A DNA stretch of 55,738 nt from an uncultured Prevotellaceae bacterium (lineage in GTDB: Bacteria; Bacteroidota; Bacteroidia; Bacteroidales; Bacteroidaceae), in assembly GCA_902800595.1 (NCBI GenBank), contig CADCFA010000014.1, positions 1-55,738 of the forward strand, written 5' to 3'. Below, one piece after another: positions 9,804-18,805 of the stretch. The notes beneath the pieces were generated by a model, which had not been told where the DNA came from, searched no databases, and worked only from the letters and a program-made list of their open reading frames with translations. Positions within the stretch are counted from its first letter, which is position 1. Each line of letters starts with the position of its first letter. The position numbers were made by a program, and so were the translations under genes.

Positions 9804-11132
9804 TTATTTAATAATAATAAGTGATTGCCGGTCACGGGTCAACTCACCCAGCCTCACTTTCACCAACTGATTGTCCAACTGCGGATCAGCCTGTGAGGCT
9901 GGCAGTTCCACTCGGATATAATTGCGTGTAAACCCATGCATCGCCTTCCCGCGCGGTGCCTTCTCGAAGAGCACCTCAGCCTCCTGACCGATATGCCGCT
10001 GATAGAAAGCCACCGTCTTCTCATCCGAGAGAGCCAGCAACCGCTTGGAGCGCAACTTCTTATCCTTATCACTCACGATATAGGGGATGCTCAGTGCCGA
10101 GGTACCGGGACGCTCCGAATATGGGAACACATGCAACTGCGTCACGTCGAGCCCGTTCAGGAACTGATAGGTCTCCTCAAAGCATTCAGGTGTCTCACCA
10201 CGACAGCCCACCATCACATCCACACCGATGAAGGCATCAGGCATCACCGCCTTGATCTTATGAATCTTGTCGGCAAACAGCTGTGAGTCGTAATGACGGT
10301 GCATCAGCTTCAGCACCGTATCACTGCCACTCTGCAGAGGAATATGGAAATGAGGCATAAATGCCCTGCTCTCCGCACAATAGGCGATCAACTCATCCGT
10401 CAGCAAGTCAGGCTCCAGTGAACTGATCCGGTAGCGACTGATGCCCTCTACAGCGTCGAGTGCCTTTACCAGATCGATAAACTTCTCACCGGTAGACTTT
10501 CCGAAGTCACCGATATTCACCCCCGTGAGCACAATCTCCTTGCCCCCCTCTTCTGCCGCCTTTTCAGCCTGGGCCACCAGCGAGGCAATCGTTGGGTTGC
10601 GCGAGAAACCACGCGCATAGGGAATCGTACAATAGGTGCAGAAATAGTCGCATCCATCCTGTACCTTCAGGAAATAGCGCGTACGGTTACCTCGCGAACA
10701 ACTTGGCGCAAACGACTTGATATCCTTCGTCTTCTTAATATAATAAGGTGTGCCCTTAACGGTCCCCCCCCAGGCATCCGAGAGATACCGAATCAGATTC
10801 GCCTTCTCGTCAGACCCCAGCACCAGGTCAACACCCTCGATCTTTGCCACAGCCTCAGCCTCCAGCTGGGCATAACAGCCCGTCACCACTACGAAGGCCT
10901 TCGGATGGTTCCTCACCATCCGGTGAATAGCCTGCCTGCACTTATGGTCAGCCACCTCAGTCACCGAACAAGTATTAATCAGGCAGATGTCAGCCTCTTC
11001 ACCCTTTTGAGCTGTACGCACGCCCATCTCTTGCAGAATCTTCCCGAAAGTCGATGTCTCAGAGAAGTTCAGCTTACATCCAAGTGTAAAATATGCAGCA
11101 GTTTTGCCTTGGAAGGCAGAAGTATCTATCAT
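9804..11132 (-). CDS. mtaB: tRNA t6A methylthiotransferase MtaB
   Basis: Radical-SAM enzyme converting t6A37 of tRNA to ms2t6A. The N-terminal domain has three cluster cysteines (FTLGCKLN, INTCSV, VTGCYAQ) and the radical-SAM domain has CDYFCTYC near residue 150; a TRAM-like tail follows. GCKLNFSE is characteristic of MtaB rather than MiaB. The frame is open to 11243, but MIDTSAFQGKTAAYFTLGCK is the usual start, and a promoter box at 11162-11169 lies inside the longer frame, so 11132 is the supported start (442 aa). Confidence 0.9.
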   Translation of the reverse strand: MIDTSAFQGKTAAYFTLGCKLNFSETSTFGKILQEMGVRTAQKGEEADICLINTCSVTEVADHKCRQAIHRMVRNHPKAFVVVTGCYAQLEAEAVAKIEGVDLVLGSDEKANLIRYLSDAWGGTVKGTPYYIKKTKDIKSFAPSCSRGNRTRYFLKVQDGCDYFCTYCTIPYARGFSRNPTIASLVAQAEKAAEEGGKEIVLTGVNIGDFGKSTGEKFIDLVKALDAVEGISRYRISSLEPDLLTDELIAYCAESRAFMPHFHIPLQSGSDTVLKLMHRHYDSQLFADKIHKIKAVMPDAFIGVDVMVGCRGETPECFEETYQFLNGLDVTQLHVFPYSERPGTSALSIPYIVSDKDKKLRSKRLLALSDEKTVAFYQRHIGQEAEVLFEKAPRGKAMHGFTRNYIRVELPASQADPQLDNQLVKVRLGELTRDRQSLIIIK

Positions 11133-11161
11133 ATCAATAAAGGTGTTTCTGTTTACGGGCA

Positions 11162-11169
11162 CAAAGATA
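11162..11169 (-). promoter_or_regulatory. Promoter -7 box for mtaB
   Basis: The minus strand reads TATCTTTG (TAnnTTTG), 29 bases before the chosen mtaB ATG. Its position rules against the longer upstream start. Confidence 0.65.
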
Positions 11170-11338
11170 GCACTTTTTTTGTGATTTTTGCCATTTTTTG
11201 CCAAAAATGCGATGAGTGTCGAAAAATCACCAATTTTTAACATTTCGTATCTTGTTGATTTTCAGTGCTTTGCCAAAAAGTTACAAAAATAGGCAAAAAA
11301 AAATCGAAAAAAATGATACGTTATATTAAAAAAAGCCG

Positions 11339-11346
11339 TAACTTTG
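11339..11346 (+). promoter_or_regulatory. Promoter -7 box before a small peptide remnant
   Basis: TAACTTTG matches TAnnTTTG on the plus strand. Transcription would begin near 11353 and could end at the hairpin at 11518-11549, giving an RNA of about 200 bases. No good TTTG box is seen 20 bases upstream. Confidence 0.5.
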
Positions 11347-11360
11347 CAGCGTTTTAATAA

Positions 11361-11495
11361 ACAAATGATTGTTTTACAGATTTAAAAGCATTGGCTCAGC
11401 AGGCTCCTGTTGATACCGATTCTATCGCTGAGGTTGTTGATAGCGTAGTTGACAGCATGGCTGTTGATACTGTTGCTGCTGATTCAGTTAAGTAA
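11361..11495 (+). pseudogene. Start-less fragment of a small Asp/Ala/Val-rich protein
   Basis: A reading frame open from 11361 to a TAA at 11493 encodes DLKALAQQAPVDTDSIAEV and then repeats of VDS/VDT/ADS type (VVDSVVDSM, AVDTVAADSVK). It has no usable start: the only upstream ATG (11365) is in another frame and stops after six codons (MIVLQI), and TTG at 11391 would be the first alternative. It has its own promoter box and a strong terminator, so it is likely the 3' end of a small acidic protein whose 5' part was lost, or a functional small RNA. Alternatively one base is missing from the sequence. Low-complexity acidic tails of this kind occur on small secreted Bacteroidales proteins. Apart from this unit, 11133-11573 holds only AT-rich DNA. 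Confidence 0.5.
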
Positions 11496-11517
11496 TCAGA
11501 CGAACAATTGAGAGAAC

Positions 11518-11556
11518 GAAGGCCGTTAGACGTGAGTCTAACGGTCTTCTCTTTTT
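11518..11556 (+). terminator. Strong rho-independent terminator
   Basis: A 14-bp stem (GAAGGCCGTTAGAC with GTCTAACGGTCTTC, one G-T wobble) with a GTGA loop at 11532-11535, followed by TCTTTTT. It ends plus-strand transcription of the small unit starting at 11339. The left flank lacks an A-run, so it is weaker for the convergent peptidase gene. Confidence 0.88.
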
Positions 11557-11573
11557 GTGTATACCGGTATCGG

Positions 11574-13075
11574 TTATTTCTCCTCATTATTACTAAACAA
11601 GATGGCTTTGACATCTGCCATAATCTTATCAACAATCTCCTGACCGCCAGGATATCTGGCAAATTTTTTGAAGTCATCAGTGTGTGTGCCATGAGGCACG
11701 ATGTACTTCTTCACGTTGGGATTCGTGGGATCGGCAATAGCTGCACCTGTCCAGGGATCATCCTCACCATACACGAAGATCAGCTTCTTCGTGGTAGTCT
11801 CCAGATTCTTCCGAACATTCACCTGCAGATCCATTGTCTTGTTTTCTCTATATCATCCTTTAAGTACTTCTTGTCTGACTCCGAGAGCAGTTTGCCATCC
11901 AGGAACCATGAGTAATCAAATCCAGCACCACCTTGTTCCATGGCATTCTGCACTTCGTAGGGGGTTCTACGCTTATGCAACGGGCCACGGGCATTAGCTC
12001 CTTTATATTTGACTTCAGGACTAGTAGGATCGAGCATGAAGAATTTTGCATAGGTTTCGGGCTTATCACCCTCCTTGGGAATCAGCTTGGTCCACGTGTT
12101 GTAATCAGAATATGACTGCACTTGAAAGAGATTATTTAGAACCGCAGCAACGGTAGTCAAGAGAGCAGAATCCTTTTTAAACTTTCCGCCTTTCTTGGCA
12201 TAGGCTTCAATAGTGGCATCAGCCACAGCCTGGTCATCAACCAGCTTCTTGTAAGCCTTCTCAAGGAGGGGCTGCACATCTTTTGAAGACTTGGTGATCA
12301 TATAGGTACCGATACGGATATCATACTCCTGTAAGATGTTTGGTGACGCAAAAGGCACATAGACATCGATGTCATTCCAACCATTCTGCTCGTCAAAATA
12401 GGCATACTGCGTAGTGGTATCACCATTCTTGCTGAGACCGGTGCTGAGCCATTTGCCATCACCGGTAATCAGGGCTTTCTTCAGATCGGTCACAATGGCG
12501 TGAAGGTCTTTTGACTGCTGCTCAGCAGTCATGTACTTGAAGGAGTCTTTATCACCCTCAGGCAGTGAGAAGCCGTTGTAACGATACTCCACCTGCACAC
12601 AGTTAAGATCGAACTTCTTATCTTTACCATTATCTTTAGACAATGCCCAAAGGAAATGGGGTGCATCGATACTGTCAAGGCGATTCTGGATGTCATTAGG
12701 ATTGGCTTCGTTAGTAAGTGAATAGCCTTGAGTATGCAGGAGTGTAGGCGCATCCTTACCGACAAAGGTCAGTACCACCTGCTGCTTGAAGGTGCCCTTA
12801 GAGGGATCGTTGTGGTCAACCATCTGATTATAGTTGAAATAGTAGCACTGCCCAAGCTTGACATTCATAAATGGCTTCAGGTCTTCTACGTTTTTTATCG
12901 ACTGCAGGGCAGCCACAACTTCGGGGTCGCCGGCATTGCCAGGCAAATCCCAGAACTCGTCGATGCTTTTACTGAGTCCAGGATCAGGAACAGGTTTGTC
13001 AATCTCCGAACAGGAGATTGTGAAAAAGCTGCAAGACAAGATGGCGGCCAGCATCCATAAATTTAATCTTTTCAT
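11574..13075 (-). pseudogene. S37 (PS-10)-type secreted tripeptidyl aminopeptidase, frameshifted
   Basis: Two overlapping frames form one gene: 13075-11819 (418 aa) and 11834-11574 (86 aa). The first has a lipoprotein signal (ILSCSFFTISCSE) and a candidate nucleophile in WLSTGLSKNG near residue 220. The second continues DLQVNVRKNLETTTKK and carries the likely Asp (YGEDDPWTGA) and His (PHGTHTDDF). The break is at about 11830: the first frame reads RQW then ICR and stops. Adding one more TGGA after TGGA would restore RQW-MDLQV, which points to loss of one copy of a 4-base repeat, or a sequencing error. As read, the first product lacks two triad residues. The S37 family name is from recall of domain features. 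Confidence 0.75.
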
Positions 13076-13119
13076 AAAAAACAGTAGTTAATAATAATGA
13101 TTTATACTAGTTCTGATTG

Positions 13120-13127
13120 CAAATATA
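13120..13127 (-). promoter_or_regulatory. Promoter -7 box for the S37-type peptidase gene
   Basis: The minus strand reads TATATTTG, 44 bases before the ATG at 13075, with a TTGC about 20 bases further upstream. An intact promoter suggests that the gene, if really broken, decayed recently. Confidence 0.6.
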
Positions 13128-13174
13128 GTCTTTTTTTTTGTTATCTGCAAGAAAAACGCAAAAAACAAAATAAA

Positions 13175-13200
13175 GAAGGCTCCCCCGATGGGAAGCCTTC
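13175..13200 (-). terminator. Terminator of the PpiD-like gene
   Basis: GAAGGCTCCC and GGGAAGCCTTC pair with one mismatch around a CCGAT loop. On the minus strand the hairpin is followed by a T-rich run (TTTATTTTGTTTTTTGC). It lies 30 bases after the stop at 13230. Confidence 0.75.
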
Positions 13201-13229
13201 CTTCATTTAAACACAAGCATATTTGTTTT

Positions 13230-15365
13230 TTAGAAGAACAGATAGCGGTTGTCGACAACCTCTGCCTTCTGATAGAGCTCCTGGAGGAAACGGCCTGCTG
13301 CCTGCATGGCGCGCTGCTGAAGCTGCTGCTCCATCAGCTTCTCGTCGAACTTCACGCCCTGACGCTCAGCCTTCTTCAGCACCTGGAAGAGATAAGCACC
13401 ACCATTACCCTTGACAACGGCCTTGCTGAAGGCCCCCTGCTTGCTGGCAGCGATAGCACCAGAGAGAGCAGGCTCGCTGGCACCTGTAGCCTGCACGAAG
13501 ACAGGAGCTGAGAAAGTAACCTGCTTCACGGAGTCGATACGAGCGCCCTTGGCCTTGGCTGCTGCGATATCAGCAACACCTGCCAGCTTGGTCTTAATCT
13601 GCTCGAACTTCTTGTCGCGGATCACATCCTGACGCAGCATGTCCTTCACGCTCTCAAGTGAGCGATAGCCCACGGGATGAATTTTGGTCATAGCCACAAC
13701 CAGCAAGTTATCGTTGTTACCACACTCATAGAGGGGACTAACCTCACCCTCCTTGGCATCAAAGATCCACTTCATGGCCTCACGGGTAGCGCGCAAGCCA
13801 GCTACATTGTGATCTGAGTTAAAGATGTCCTTACGCTCCTGAACACTGAAGCCGAACTTAGCGGCATTCTTCTCAAGATCTGCAATGGTCTTGTTCTCGC
13901 TCACATACTGGCTGAACTTATTGTAAGCCTCAGAATAGGTGCTCTTAGAGAAATCGATGGTGTGCTTGATCACAGCCACATCATACTTCTCTACCAGTGC
14001 CTTGCGGTTGGTGACCTGAAGGATGATGTTACCCTGAGCGAACTCGAGGTTCTTCACCTCGTTGACGGGAAGGGCATTGATAGCGTTCAGATAATTCTTC
14101 GACTCCTCATCCATAGAGTTGCTGTTCTCATACATGGCAGAGGTAAGCCACATGGCCTCACCGGTCTGACCGTATTTCTTAGCCAGCTCCTCGAAACTGG
14201 CACCAGCCTTCAGAGCTGTATAGATGCTATCGGCAGTCTTATGCGCAGCCTCAGCGGTAGCACCACCAACTTGGATCTGACGATACTCTATGCTGTCGGG
14301 CATCTGGCTCTTAGAGATGAGCTTCACCACATTCAGGGTGTTGTCAGCCTTTGACTCGAATGGTGCTGTGGTCTGACCTACAGCCATGGAGTCGAGCTTG
14401 GCTGCGATGTCAAAAGGATAGGCACGCTTGGTAGCAGCGATACCGGTATAGGGGAACTGTGATTGTGCCTTACGTACCACCTCAGCAGGGTTTGCACCGC
14501 TCTGAAGCTTCTGAGAGGCATCAACCATCGTGTTCATCAGCGCCTTACGGTCTGCTGCGGAAGCAACCACCTGGAAGCTGACATACTTGATGTCGCGGGT
14601 CTCGATGGTCTGCTTGAACATCTCCTTATCCTCTTCGTACTTAGCCTTCAGATCATTCTCCTCTACCTTCACGTCATTGTCGTTGATAGAAGAATAGGCG
14701 ATAGAAGCGAGCTGCACATCAGCCTCCTGGTTCTGCCCCTCGAAAGCCATCTTGGCTGATACAGGGTTGGAGATCAGGCTGTTGGCAATCAGCGCCTGAT
14801 ACTTCTGAGCCAGTGTCTGCTGACGGATCTGCTTCTCGATGAACTGCCAGTACTTATACACCTTCTCATATGACTCTGCCAGCTGAGAGTTGCTCAGGCT
14901 GCGCTTGTAGTCAGAGAGGAACTTGGTGAGCATGGTGGCATCAAAGCGACCTGTCTCCTGATTCACGAACGGTGTGCGCAGAAGCATGGGGTTGGTACCC
15001 TCCTTCATGATGTTCTGCAGTTCCTCGTCAGTCACAGTAAGACCGATCTTCTCTGTCTCGCTAGCAATGATCTGCTCGTTGACATACTGGTTCCAGACCT
15101 CATCCTTGATGCTGTTGAGCTGCTCCTCAGAGAAGTTCTCCATACCCTGAGTCATCTTCAGCACATCCTGGTATTCATCTACCAGTGCCTGGAACTCCTG
15201 TACATTGATTTTGTTTCCTAACACCTCGCCTACCTGCTGACGCTGCTGGTTCTTGGTTGCTTCGCAAGAACGGAAAGCCTCTTCAGCAATGAAGGCGAAC
15301 AGGCCAAGGCCGATGATGATCACCAGCGCAACGCCTCTCTTTCTGATTTTTCCTAATGCTGCCAT
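13230..15365 (-). CDS. PpiD/SurA-like peptidyl-prolyl isomerase, membrane anchored
   Basis: Periplasmic folding helper for outer-membrane and secreted proteins. A short basic N-terminus (MAALGKIRKRG) leads to one transmembrane helix (VALVIIIGLGLFAFIA), then a SurA-N-like helical domain (about 40-250), a parvulin-type PPIase domain (about 340-450, with SIEYRQIQV and FEELAKKYGQTGEAMWL) and a second PPIase-like helical region. Length of 711 aa fits Bacteroidales PpiD-like proteins. It has its own promoter and terminator. It lies next to CorC-like, LptC and an outer-membrane protein gene, all envelope functions on the same strand. Confidence 0.88.
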   Translation of the reverse strand: MAALGKIRKRGVALVIIIGLGLFAFIAEEAFRSCEATKNQQRQQVGEVLGNKINVQEFQALVDEYQDVLKMTQGMENFSEEQLNSIKDEVWNQYVNEQIIASETEKIGLTVTDEELQNIMKEGTNPMLLRTPFVNQETGRFDATMLTKFLSDYKRSLSNSQLAESYEKVYKYWQFIEKQIRQQTLAQKYQALIANSLISNPVSAKMAFEGQNQEADVQLASIAYSSINDNDVKVEENDLKAKYEEDKEMFKQTIETRDIKYVSFQVVASAADRKALMNTMVDASQKLQSGANPAEVVRKAQSQFPYTGIAATKRAYPFDIAAKLDSMAVGQTTAPFESKADNTLNVVKLISKSQMPDSIEYRQIQVGGATAEAAHKTADSIYTALKAGASFEELAKKYGQTGEAMWLTSAMYENSNSMDEESKNYLNAINALPVNEVKNLEFAQGNIILQVTNRKALVEKYDVAVIKHTIDFSKSTYSEAYNKFSQYVSENKTIADLEKNAAKFGFSVQERKDIFNSDHNVAGLRATREAMKWIFDAKEGEVSPLYECGNNDNLLVVAMTKIHPVGYRSLESVKDMLRQDVIRDKKFEQIKTKLAGVADIAAAKAKGARIDSVKQVTFSAPVFVQATGASEPALSGAIAASKQGAFSKAVVKGNGGAYLFQVLKKAERQGVKFDEKLMEQQLQQRAMQAAGRFLQELYQKAEVVDNRYLFF

Positions 15366-15406
15366 TTTTGACTATTTTTTTTATTTAAATTATTCTATCT
15401 TATTGA

Positions 15407-15447
15407 CACGTGCACACGTGGATGCGCACAAATCGGGCACAAAATTA
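15407..15447 (-). promoter_or_regulatory. Promoter box and CACGTG pair upstream of the PpiD-like gene
   Basis: The minus strand has TAATTTTG at 15447-15440. Between it and the ATG lie two CACGTG hexamers (15407-15412 and 15415-15420) spaced by two bases. The hexamers fall in the 5' leader and could be a regulator site or small RNA structure; no known regulator is implied. Confidence 0.5.
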
Positions 15448-15490
15448 CAAAATTTACTGCAAACGAAGAAATTTTTAAGCAAAAAACCAC

Positions 15491-16774
15491 TCATTCCACC
15501 ACCTTTAATCGCACCAACTCGATTTTGGTGGCTGTATTCTTGATGATTTTAAACTCATAACCGGCTATTGTCACCACCTCGTTGAGCTTGGGGAACGACT
15601 GATACTCATGGAGGATCAGACCGCCAAGTGTCATATAATCATCATTCTCCGGCAAGTTTAGTTCGAACATCTCGTTGATCTTCTCTATCTCCAGTCGCGC
15701 CGAGAGCACATACTCATGCTCACTGATCTGCTTCGCCACGTGGTTGGAGTTGTCGTGCTCATCCTCTATCTCACCCGTGATCTCCTCCATGATATCCTCC
15801 AGGGATACCAGACCGCTGGTACCGCCAAACTCATCCACCACCACAGCCAGCGAGCGCTTCTCCTGCATCAGCATACGCATCAGTTTGGAAGCCAGCATGG
15901 TCTCAGGCACATAGGAGATGCTGCGCACCAGAGACGGACTCAGACTGTTCAAGGCGGCATCCGACTGAGCGGCTGTCAGGCGGAACATATCACTGGAGTG
16001 GACATAGCCTGTGATATGATCGATATCCTCATGATAGACAATGATCTTGCTGTGCCCGCTCTCTACGAACACCTGCTGAAGACCGCTGATCGTCGTCGTG
16101 TCCTCCACCGCATCGATCTCCGTGCGTGGCACCATGCAGTCGCGCACTTTCGTCTCGGAGAAATCGAGGGCATTCTGGAAGATCTTCACTTCCTCGTCGA
16201 TCTTGTCATCATCGGCGGCATTGTCAATACTGCTCTGCACAAGGTAGTCGAGATCCACCTTCGTGAACTCATGTTCGTCAGCATCCTTATTCATACGGAT
16301 ACCCACGAGGCGGAGCAGTCCCTTCGACAGCAGCGTTGCCAGACGTGATATGGGATACAGCATCACATAGAACAGATAGGCAGGCACCGCAAAGAAGGTA
16401 AGCAGGGTGTTCGGATTGTTCTTGAAGATGGATTTGGGAATGAATTCGCCTGTAAAGAGCACCACCAGCGTCGACAGCAGCGTGTCACAGGTGACGCGCA
16501 TGCCATCACTCAGCGGATAGAAGAGTGTCTCGTCGAAGATCTTGGCAAAGAGGATGCCATAGATTACCAGCGCAATATTATTGCCCACCAGCATGGTAGA
16601 GACAAAATTGTTGGGGTGCTGGTAGAAAACGGCAATTGCCTTCTGAGCCCAGCCGTTCTTCTCCTTGTCCATCTCAGCCAGCAGGCGGTTGCTGGAGACA
16701 AAGGCTATTTCCATGCCTGAGAAGAAAGCAGAGGCCAGCAGGGAGACAATGAGCCAGATGATAAGCATGGTCAT
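15491..16774 (-). CDS. CorC/HlyC-family membrane protein (GldE-like) with CBS domains
   Basis: Inner-membrane CNNM/DUF21 protein. Transmembrane segments occupy about residues 1-170 (LIIWLIVSLLASAFFSGMEI, NNIALVIYGILFAKIF), followed by a CBS pair beginning at VRDCMVPRTEIDAVE near 205 and a CorC_HlyC tail (residues about 340-420). Such proteins are proposed Mg/Co exporters; in Bacteroidetes the relative GldE is linked to envelope or gliding functions. The start overlaps the lptC stop by four bases (ATGA), so the two are translationally coupled. Transport substrate cannot be read from sequence. Confidence 0.87.
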   Translation of the reverse strand: MTMLIIWLIVSLLASAFFSGMEIAFVSSNRLLAEMDKEKNGWAQKAIAVFYQHPNNFVSTMLVGNNIALVIYGILFAKIFDETLFYPLSDGMRVTCDTLLSTLVVLFTGEFIPKSIFKNNPNTLLTFFAVPAYLFYVMLYPISRLATLLSKGLLRLVGIRMNKDADEHEFTKVDLDYLVQSSIDNAADDDKIDEEVKIFQNALDFSETKVRDCMVPRTEIDAVEDTTTISGLQQVFVESGHSKIIVYHEDIDHITGYVHSSDMFRLTAAQSDAALNSLSPSLVRSISYVPETMLASKLMRMLMQEKRSLAVVVDEFGGTSGLVSLEDIMEEITGEIEDEHDNSNHVAKQISEHEYVLSARLEIEKINEMFELNLPENDDYMTLGGLILHEYQSFPKLNEVVTIAGYEFKIIKNTATKIELVRLKVVE

Positions 16775-17436
16775 GGTGTACTCCTCCTATGCTTTTGTGC
16801 TGCCTGGCGTACGGGCTCCTCCACCACTGTCGTGTCTGCAGGATCCTTCGGCTGTTCCTCAGCCTTGTTTTCACCAGTCATATCCTCTCGTTCAAAAGAG
16901 CCTTTTGAGTTGCTAACCAGATAATGGCGCATCTGCTCATCGCTACGGAAATACGAGCCTTCCATCTGGCGATCCGGGGTGACAACCTTCGAGAACACGT
17001 TGGAATAAAGCTCATGTTTCATCCCGTCCCAATAGAGTTCCTCGCTGGTGTATATCAGTCCGTTGATATTGCGGATACGTACCCTGCCCCGCAGATGCCA
17101 GAGCTTCTTCTGGTCGTAATACCAGGCAGTATCAGCCTGGACATAAGCCTGCACATGGAATTTCTCGTCGAACTGCTCGAAGAAGATACCTTTTTCAAAT
17201 GTCCAGCGCGACGGCTGGCGCACCATGTTCACATCCCAGCGCTCTGTCACAATACGGTACTTGATGACACCCGAGTCGCTGATTAGCGTATTGACACCAT
17301 AGGAAGTCATCATCGACACTGAGTCACGGTCATAGATGGGAGGGGCTGTATGCTCCTTCACGTCGTTACCGCAGGCCGTCAGCGCCGTTAAGATAATGGC
17401 GGCAATGATTAATCTACCTTCCATTTTGCGAACCAT
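16771..17436 (-). CDS. lptC: LPS export protein LptC (lipoprotein form)
   Basis: Periplasmic bridge component that takes lipopolysaccharide from the LptBFG transporter toward LptA. The N-terminus (MEGRLIIAAIILTALTACGN) is a lipoprotein signal with lipobox LTAC, which is how Bacteroidetes LptC is often anchored. The middle (about 40-170) is a beta-rich domain with WTFEKGIFFEQF and DTAWYYDQKKLWHLRG. The last 40 residues are charged low complexity. Two starts are possible (17436 and 17424); both overlap the upstream gene's end, by 28 or 16 bases, implying coupling. Confidence 0.82.
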   Translation of the reverse strand: MVRKMEGRLIIAAIILTALTACGNDVKEHTAPPIYDRDSVSMMTSYGVNTLISDSGVIKYRIVTERWDVNMVRQPSRWTFEKGIFFEQFDEKFHVQAYVQADTAWYYDQKKLWHLRGRVRIRNINGLIYTSEELYWDGMKHELYSNVFSKVVTPDRQMEGSYFRSDEQMRHYLVSNSKGSFEREDMTGENKAEEQPKDPADTTVVEEPVRQAAQKHRRSTP

Positions 17437-18701
17437 CTCTCGTTGAAGGTAAGTCCGATGTTGATACGGAACGTGTTCTCCTTAACCAGATTTGAAGCAG
17501 AACGACGGTTCCACTCTGCACTGATGTTCAGAATAGAACGGTGGTTGTAATTGTTCAGGATAGGTATGCCGAAACCAAGGCTTACATGATACTCTTTTGG
17601 TCCTTCCCCATTATTAATATAATAATAAGGTGTAGCATAGCCGGCACCGATACGATAGCGTACACGGTTGAAGAACTTCACACTGTTGGCATTAGGCACA
17701 TACTCGGCACCTACATTCACACGATGCATATCTTTCAACAGACCGGACTTCAACTGATAGGAGCCTTTGCCATTACCCTCATCGACATACTCAGGCATCA
17801 CCACATTACCCCATTTCTGCATCTGGTAATCGACACCCACACGTAATTTGGTGCCACGCTGGTATGCCAGTCCTACGCCGTAGGTCCAGGGCAGTTCGAT
17901 GGCATCATCAAGCTGATAAGTCAGAGAGTCTCTCTGACCAGTGGTGGATTTCCTGTTGGTGATGATACACTCGGGGTCGGCACCCGTGTTATGACCTGGA
18001 CTGACAACCACACCAAGTGTCAATTTGTCATTCTTGCTCAACGGCTGTTCATACTGCAGACCAAAATCGAGCCGGTAGCTGTTCATGGTGGTACGATAAA
18101 TCTTGGTCAGTGTGTTCACATCGCTTGTACTGCTTGTAGCTACGCTACGCTCTCCGGTACCCCAGAGATAGGCGAAGTTAAAGCCTACGGACAAGGGTTT
18201 GATGATCTGATAGCCTAAGCCGAGGAAAACCTGGTTATAGCCACCCGAACCTTCGTGTGTCGTACGGATTGTGGCATCCACTTCTGGAAGTCTTTCCCTG
18301 GTATAATAGTTATAGCCTACATTCGAGTAAGGCAGGATACCGAAAGAAAGGCCCAGATGCTTAATAAGGCGCAAAGTACCTACCACATAGTCAAAACCGC
18401 CACTTTTCGCATTGAGTTTCTCTTGTTTCTCACGCATCTGAGTTGTCTGAAGAGACAATCCTGCGTCGAAAATGAAAGTAAGAGAATCAACAGATGAATA
18501 GGAAGCAGGGTTCATCGGGTTGACTTCGTTTCCCTTACGGAAACCGTAACCGACACCACCCATGCCTCTATTCTGACCAACAGTCTGGTTAGCCAGGTCT
18601 CCAAGACCAAACTGGCTATAAGGTGAGTTCGTGCCACTCTGTGCTGAGGCACCTATAGTTGTCAGCGCCATCAAGGCAAGACAACAGAGAGATTTATTCA
18701 T
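17409..18701 (-). CDS. Outer-membrane beta-barrel protein, putative
   Basis: A signal peptide (MNKSLCCLALMALTTIGASA, then Q) precedes repeated amphipathic strands, glycine/tyrosine-rich turns and a C-terminus rich in alternating aromatic residues, as in outer-membrane barrels. NSPYSQFGLGDL at the mature N-terminus and GGVGYGFRKGNEVNPMNPASY resemble a FadL/PorV-like Bacteroidetes family. The frame is open to 18836, but the ATG at 18701 starts the signal peptide and lies downstream of the promoter box. It heads a tight lptC-corC operon, so a role in envelope assembly or LPS export is an inference from context. Confidence 0.72.
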   Translation of the reverse strand: MNKSLCCLALMALTTIGASAQSGTNSPYSQFGLGDLANQTVGQNRGMGGVGYGFRKGNEVNPMNPASYSSVDSLTFIFDAGLSLQTTQMREKQEKLNAKSGGFDYVVGTLRLIKHLGLSFGILPYSNVGYNYYTRERLPEVDATIRTTHEGSGGYNQVFLGLGYQIIKPLSVGFNFAYLWGTGERSVATSSTSDVNTLTKIYRTTMNSYRLDFGLQYEQPLSKNDKLTLGVVVSPGHNTGADPECIITNRKSTTGQRDSLTYQLDDAIELPWTYGVGLAYQRGTKLRVGVDYQMQKWGNVVMPEYVDEGNGKGSYQLKSGLLKDMHRVNVGAEYVPNANSVKFFNRVRYRIGAGYATPYYYINNGEGPKEYHVSLGFGIPILNNYNHRSILNISAEWNRRSASNLVKENTFRINIGLTFNERWFAKWKVD

Positions 18702-18740
18702 ATTTTGAGCTTTATTTCTATAGAAAATCATTTCAGCGTG

Positions 18741-18748
18741 CAAAATTA
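18741..18748 (-). promoter_or_regulatory. Promoter -7 box for the outer-membrane protein-lptC-corC operon
   Basis: The minus strand reads TAATTTTG, 39 bases upstream of the ATG at 18701. It is divergent from the DUF4105 promoter at 18794. Confidence 0.6.
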
Positions 18749-18793
18749 TTGAAAAAAATTGGAATAAAACGCTTTTTACTGCAAAATATAAGC

Positions 18794-18801
18794 TATTTTT
18801 G
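18794..18801 (+). promoter_or_regulatory. Promoter -7 box immediately before the DUF4105 gene
   Basis: TATTTTTG on the plus strand ends four bases before the GTG at 18806. If used, transcription would begin at or next to the start codon, giving a leaderless message. Confidence 0.5.
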
Positions 18802-18805
18802 CATC

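Noticed and set aside
11365-11495. Programmed frameshift from ATG 11365 into the acidic peptide frame
   Set aside because: No slippery heptamer is placed before the TAA of the short frame; the stop occurs before the A-rich stretch could act.
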